Positions 6,916 to 8,930 of a stretch of DNA of 8,930 nt are shown here, piece after piece. Both the position numbers and the translations under genes were made by a program. This DNA comes from Bacteroidales bacterium (GTDB lineage Bacteria; Bacteroidota; Bacteroidia; Bacteroidales; Tenuifilaceae): NCBI GenBank assembly GCA_003531155.1, contig DQHR01000141.1, forward strand, positions 867-9,796, read 5' to 3'. Position 1 is the stretch's first letter, and the number at the start of each line of letters is the position of its first letter. The notes beneath the pieces are model-generated. The model was not told where the DNA came from. It ran no database searches and worked only from the letters and a program-made list of their open reading frames with translations.

Positions 6916-6953
6916 CATTGTAAAGTAAATGATAGCATAATCGATAGTATTTT

Positions 6954-7331
6954 ATGAAAGAGTTAACAAAAGCAGAGGAGCAGATAATGCAAGTGCTTTG
7001 GGATATCAAAAAGGGGTTTGTAAACGATATCATGGATAAACTTCCTGAACCTAAACCTGCATACAATACCGTTTCAACCATTGTTAGAATCCTTGAAAAG
7101 AAAGGTTTTGTTGGGCATAATGCCTATGGTAAAACACATGAGTATTACCCATTAGTAACCAAAGAAAGCTATACCAAAGGGTTTATGAAGGGGTTTGTGG
7201 AGAACTACTTCTCGAACTCGTATAAAAACATGGTCTCATTCTTCTCAAAAAACGAAAATCTTACGTTAAAAGAGATTGAAGAGATGATAAAAATTCTTCA
7301 AGAACAGGTTGATACAAAAAAGAACTCGTAA
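6954..7331 (+). CDS. blaI: BlaI/MecI/CopY-family transcriptional repressor
   Basis: This 125-residue protein has the standard length of the family. The N-terminal winged helix (1-69) begins with LTKAEEQIMQVLW (4-16), the conserved first helix. The recognition helix is in PAYNTVSTIVRILEKKGFV (35-53), and the wing is YGKTHEYYPLV (58-68). The C-terminal helices (about 72-120) form the dimerisation part. In staphylococcal BlaI and MecI, induction cleaves the repressor at an Asn-Phe bond in this half; the roughly aligned position here is S95-F96, so any cleavage point would differ in sequence. The gene lies 10 bp upstream of the M56 peptidase gene, the usual repressor-sensor pair. Two dyads in its promoter suggest it represses its own operon. 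Nothing here links it to beta-lactam resistance; the symbol denotes the family only. Confidence 0.93.
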   Translation: MKELTKAEEQIMQVLWDIKKGFVNDIMDKLPEPKPAYNTVSTIVRILEKKGFVGHNAYGKTHEYYPLVTKESYTKGFMKGFVENYFSNSYKNMVSFFSKNENLTLKEIEEMIKILQEQVDTKKNS

Positions 7332-7341
7332 AATATTGACT

Positions 7342-8625
7342 ATGGAAGCATATCTTTTAAAATCGGCAGCTGCAATTTCAGTATTTTACAGTTTGTATTG
7401 GCTGCTTCTTCGAAACGAAACCTATTTCAAGTTGAATAGGGCTTACCTAATTCTTTCAATTGCAATATCGATGCTTGCACCTTTACTAAAGTTTAATATT
7501 TTTGAAAGAACAAGCAATTCTATTGGCAATATAATTCAACCAATTGTAATTACAACTAAGGGAGTAATTGCAAGTAACAACAATTCACTTAGCATACTAT
7601 CGATTATTTATATAAGCGGAGTCGTTTTCTTTACTTTACATTTACTTACAAAGCTTTCCCGAGTCTATTACTTGTACGCTCGTTTTCCGAAAGTACAATA
7701 CAACGGATTTAGGACAGTACTGGTTGATAACAATATATCACCATTCACCTTTTTCTCTATTCTTTTCCTGTCACGTTCCGACTTTGAGAATGGGAATATC
7801 ACCGAAATGGTTATTCATGAAAAGGCGCACAAAGAGCAGCTCCACTCGCTCGATGTTATCCTGCTCGAATTGGTAACTATAGTACAGTGGTTCAACCCAT
7901 TTATATGGTTAATCCGGATGGCCATAAAATCGGAACATGAGTTTTTAGCCGACAGCAAAGTTATTGAGAAAGGGTACGACAAGGTTGCATACCAAACCCT
8001 TCTATTCGAGAAAAGCCTAGGTGTAATTGGGTTAGGTGTAACCAACAATTTTAATTACTCACTACTTAAAACCAGACTTAAAATGATGACCATAAAAAAA
8101 TCGGGCTCTAAAGCCATCGTGAAATATCTACTTTCCTTACCTCTGATTCTTTCAATGTGCTTTGTACTGACTACAAACTTTAATGCACTTGCGCAGGAAG
8201 AGGTATTTACTGTTGTAGAGAAAATGCCAGTATACAGGAACGGAGAGGTTGATATTAGAGTAGACGTAGCTAAAAACATGAAATACCCTGAGTCAGCTGC
8301 TGAATTAGGGGTTCAAGGGCAAATATTTCTTCAATTCACTGTTACCGATAAGGGTAAAATAAATGACATAAAGGTTGTAAGCCCTTCAGGCAAAGGAACG
8401 ACTGATGAGCTTGTAGTTACTGCATTAGCAAAGAATAAGGATGGTAAATTTGAAAAAAAGAAATACAAACCTGGTGAAGATGCTAAAATCGACAAAGCCT
8501 ATAAAGATTTAGAAAATGAAGCGATTAGAGTTATGAAGTTATTAGGCGATTTTACCCCAGGAGAACAAAAAGGGAAAAAAGTTAATGTTCAATACACATT
8601 CCCAATAACCTTTGTGCTTCAATAA
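7342..8625 (+). CDS. BlaR1-like M56 metallopeptidase with C-terminal TonB domain
   Basis: This integral membrane zinc peptidase (427 residues) probably cleaves or inactivates the cognate BlaI when it senses a signal. Hydrophobic helices lie near 5-23, 32-49, 83-104 and 259-276. The M56 site is HEKAH (159-163) with a third ligand candidate E200 in EFLAD (200-204), separated by the family phrase WFNPFIWLIR (183-192). After the last helix and an ALAQ junction (282-285), a periplasmic TonB C-terminal domain starts near 291 (VVEKMPVYRNGEVD, YPESAAELGVQGQIFLQFTV) and closes with NVQYTFPITFVLQ. It replaces the penicillin-sensor domain of true BlaR1. About 35 Lys-rich residues (roughly 351-385) interrupt the TonB fold. 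ATG at 7342 is chosen because MEAYLLKSAA is the usual family start and it follows the blaI stop by 10 bp; an upstream in-frame TTG at 7309 would overlap blaI and adds nothing family-like. Confidence 0.9.
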   Translation: MEAYLLKSAAAISVFYSLYWLLLRNETYFKLNRAYLILSIAISMLAPLLKFNIFERTSNSIGNIIQPIVITTKGVIASNNNSLSILSIIYISGVVFFTLHLLTKLSRVYYLYARFPKVQYNGFRTVLVDNNISPFTFFSILFLSRSDFENGNITEMVIHEKAHKEQLHSLDVILLELVTIVQWFNPFIWLIRMAIKSEHEFLADSKVIEKGYDKVAYQTLLFEKSLGVIGLGVTNNFNYSLLKTRLKMMTIKKSGSKAIVKYLLSLPLILSMCFVLTTNFNALAQEEVFTVVEKMPVYRNGEVDIRVDVAKNMKYPESAAELGVQGQIFLQFTVTDKGKINDIKVVSPSGKGTTDELVVTALAKNKDGKFEKKKYKPGEDAKIDKAYKDLENEAIRVMKLLGDFTPGEQKGKKVNVQYTFPITFVLQ

Positions 8626-8647
8626 ACCAAACCAATTTTGTAGTCAC

Positions 8648-8698
8648 TAACGGAGTAATCAATTTAATTTACTAAATTTGATTACTCTGTTAATTTTT
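8648..8698 (+). terminator. Rho-independent terminator of the blaI operon
   Basis: AACGGAGTAATCAA (8649-8662) pairs with TTGATTACTCTGTT (8678-8691) over 14 bp with one G-U pair, extended by T8648-A8692 and followed by a T-run (8694-8698). The loop holds a second small palindrome, ATTTACTAAAT (8667-8677). It lies 23 bp after the peptidase stop codon and separates the operon from the TPR gene. Confidence 0.85.
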
Positions 8699-8710
8699 AT
8701 AAAAAATAGT

Positions 8711-8930
8711 ATGAAAAAGATCAATCTTCATGTTATTCTCTTAACCGCCATTTTATTGAGCATTTCAACATTTGCCCAAAAACCAGAGAAAGAGAATCTC
8801 GATGCATTATTAATTCAAGGTGATTATACAGATGTGGTAGCTAAATGTTCTGAATTATTAAAAAGCGACAGCTTAAATCCCGAAATTTACTATAAACAAG
8901 GATTAGCATATCAAAACCTGATGCAAACAG
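8711..8930 (+). CDS. Secreted TPR-type protein, N-terminal part (3' truncated)
   Basis: An open frame runs from ATG 8711 to the window edge (73 complete codons). It starts with a clear signal peptide (MKKINLHVILLTAILLSIST, probable cut at FAQ, residues 21-23), followed by helices with tetratricopeptide spacing: ENLDALLIQGDYTDVVAKCS (29-48) and PEIYYKQGLAYQNL (57-70). The Y-x-x-G-L-A-Y pattern is that of a TPR helix A. The protein is therefore exported to the periplasm or anchored to a membrane and likely works as a protein-protein scaffold. It begins 86 bp after the M56-TonB gene on the same strand but beyond a terminator, so it may be a separate unit. An exact -7 match, TAAATTTG (8673-8680), lies inside the terminator. 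The rest of the gene is outside the window, so length and domains beyond the first repeats are unknown. Confidence 0.8.
   Translation, partial: MKKINLHVILLTAILLSISTFAQKPEKENLDALLIQGDYTDVVAKCSELLKSDSLNPEIYYKQGLAYQNLMQT

Noticed and set aside
7309..7341. Upstream TTG start for the M56 peptidase, overlapping blaI
   Set aside because: The added residues (reading from TTG at 7309) are charged and unlike the family, whereas ATG 7342 gives the usual MEAYLLKSA start with a 10-bp gap after blaI.
6954..8625. A beta-lactam resistance operon
   Set aside because: The peptidase has a TonB C-terminal domain and no penicillin-binding sensor motifs, and no beta-lactamase or PBP gene is in the window.

Overview
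The window is AT-rich chromosomal DNA from a member of the Bacteroidota, most likely of the Bacteroidales/Marinilabiliales type. The basis is gene content (a DUF5686 surface protein, a BlaI plus M56-peptidase/TonB pair, an outer-membrane barrel protein whose signal peptide ends just before Gln), matches to the Bacteroidota promoter form (about TTTG-N19-TAnnTTTG), the general lack of Shine-Dalgarno sequences, and a tRNA without an encoded CCA end. Genus and species cannot be read from the sequence. Family names come from recognising motifs by eye; no database search was run.

Layout. Bases 1-1118 hold the 3' part of a DUF5686-type outer-membrane protein. It is followed after 48 bp by lptB (1167-1895), the ATPase of the lipopolysaccharide exporter. 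A tRNA-Leu(UAG) gene at 1999-2080 has its own promoter and terminator. A membrane protein with two nucleoside-recognition (Gate) halves follows (2144-3082). It meets a convergent gene for a secreted, predicted barrel protein (4430-3135, minus) at a perfect 18-bp hairpin that looks like a bidirectional terminator. After a 349-bp AT-rich spacer comes an SPFH/band-7 (prohibitin-like) membrane protein (4780-5748). It is convergent with an AraC-type regulator carrying a GyrI-like effector domain (6711-5839, minus). Between those two lies an inverted array of imperfect 8-bp ATTCCATT units.

The right end is the most informative part. A BlaI/MecI-type repressor gene (6954-7331) and a BlaR1-like M56 metallopeptidase gene (7342-8625) form a two-gene operon. 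The peptidase carries a TonB C-terminal domain in place of a beta-lactam sensor domain. In front of the operon, four half-sites spaced exactly 10 bp apart form two tandem 16-bp dyads that overlap the predicted promoter, as expected for an autoregulated repressor. The operon ends in a strong hairpin terminator. A secreted TPR-type protein begins at 8711 and runs off the window.

How the parts fit. Most genes are housekeeping or envelope-related and look like independent units. The real circuit is BlaI/M56-TonB: by analogy with BlaR1/BlaI, a signal at the periplasmic TonB domain would activate the peptidase, which would cleave BlaI and release the operators. There is no beta-lactamase in the window, so the inducing signal and any other target genes are unknown. 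I see no phage, insertion sequence, CRISPR array or defence cassette. The strongest unusual items are the operator array, the inserted segment in the TonB domain, the 8-bp inverted repeat array and the perfect bidirectional hairpin.
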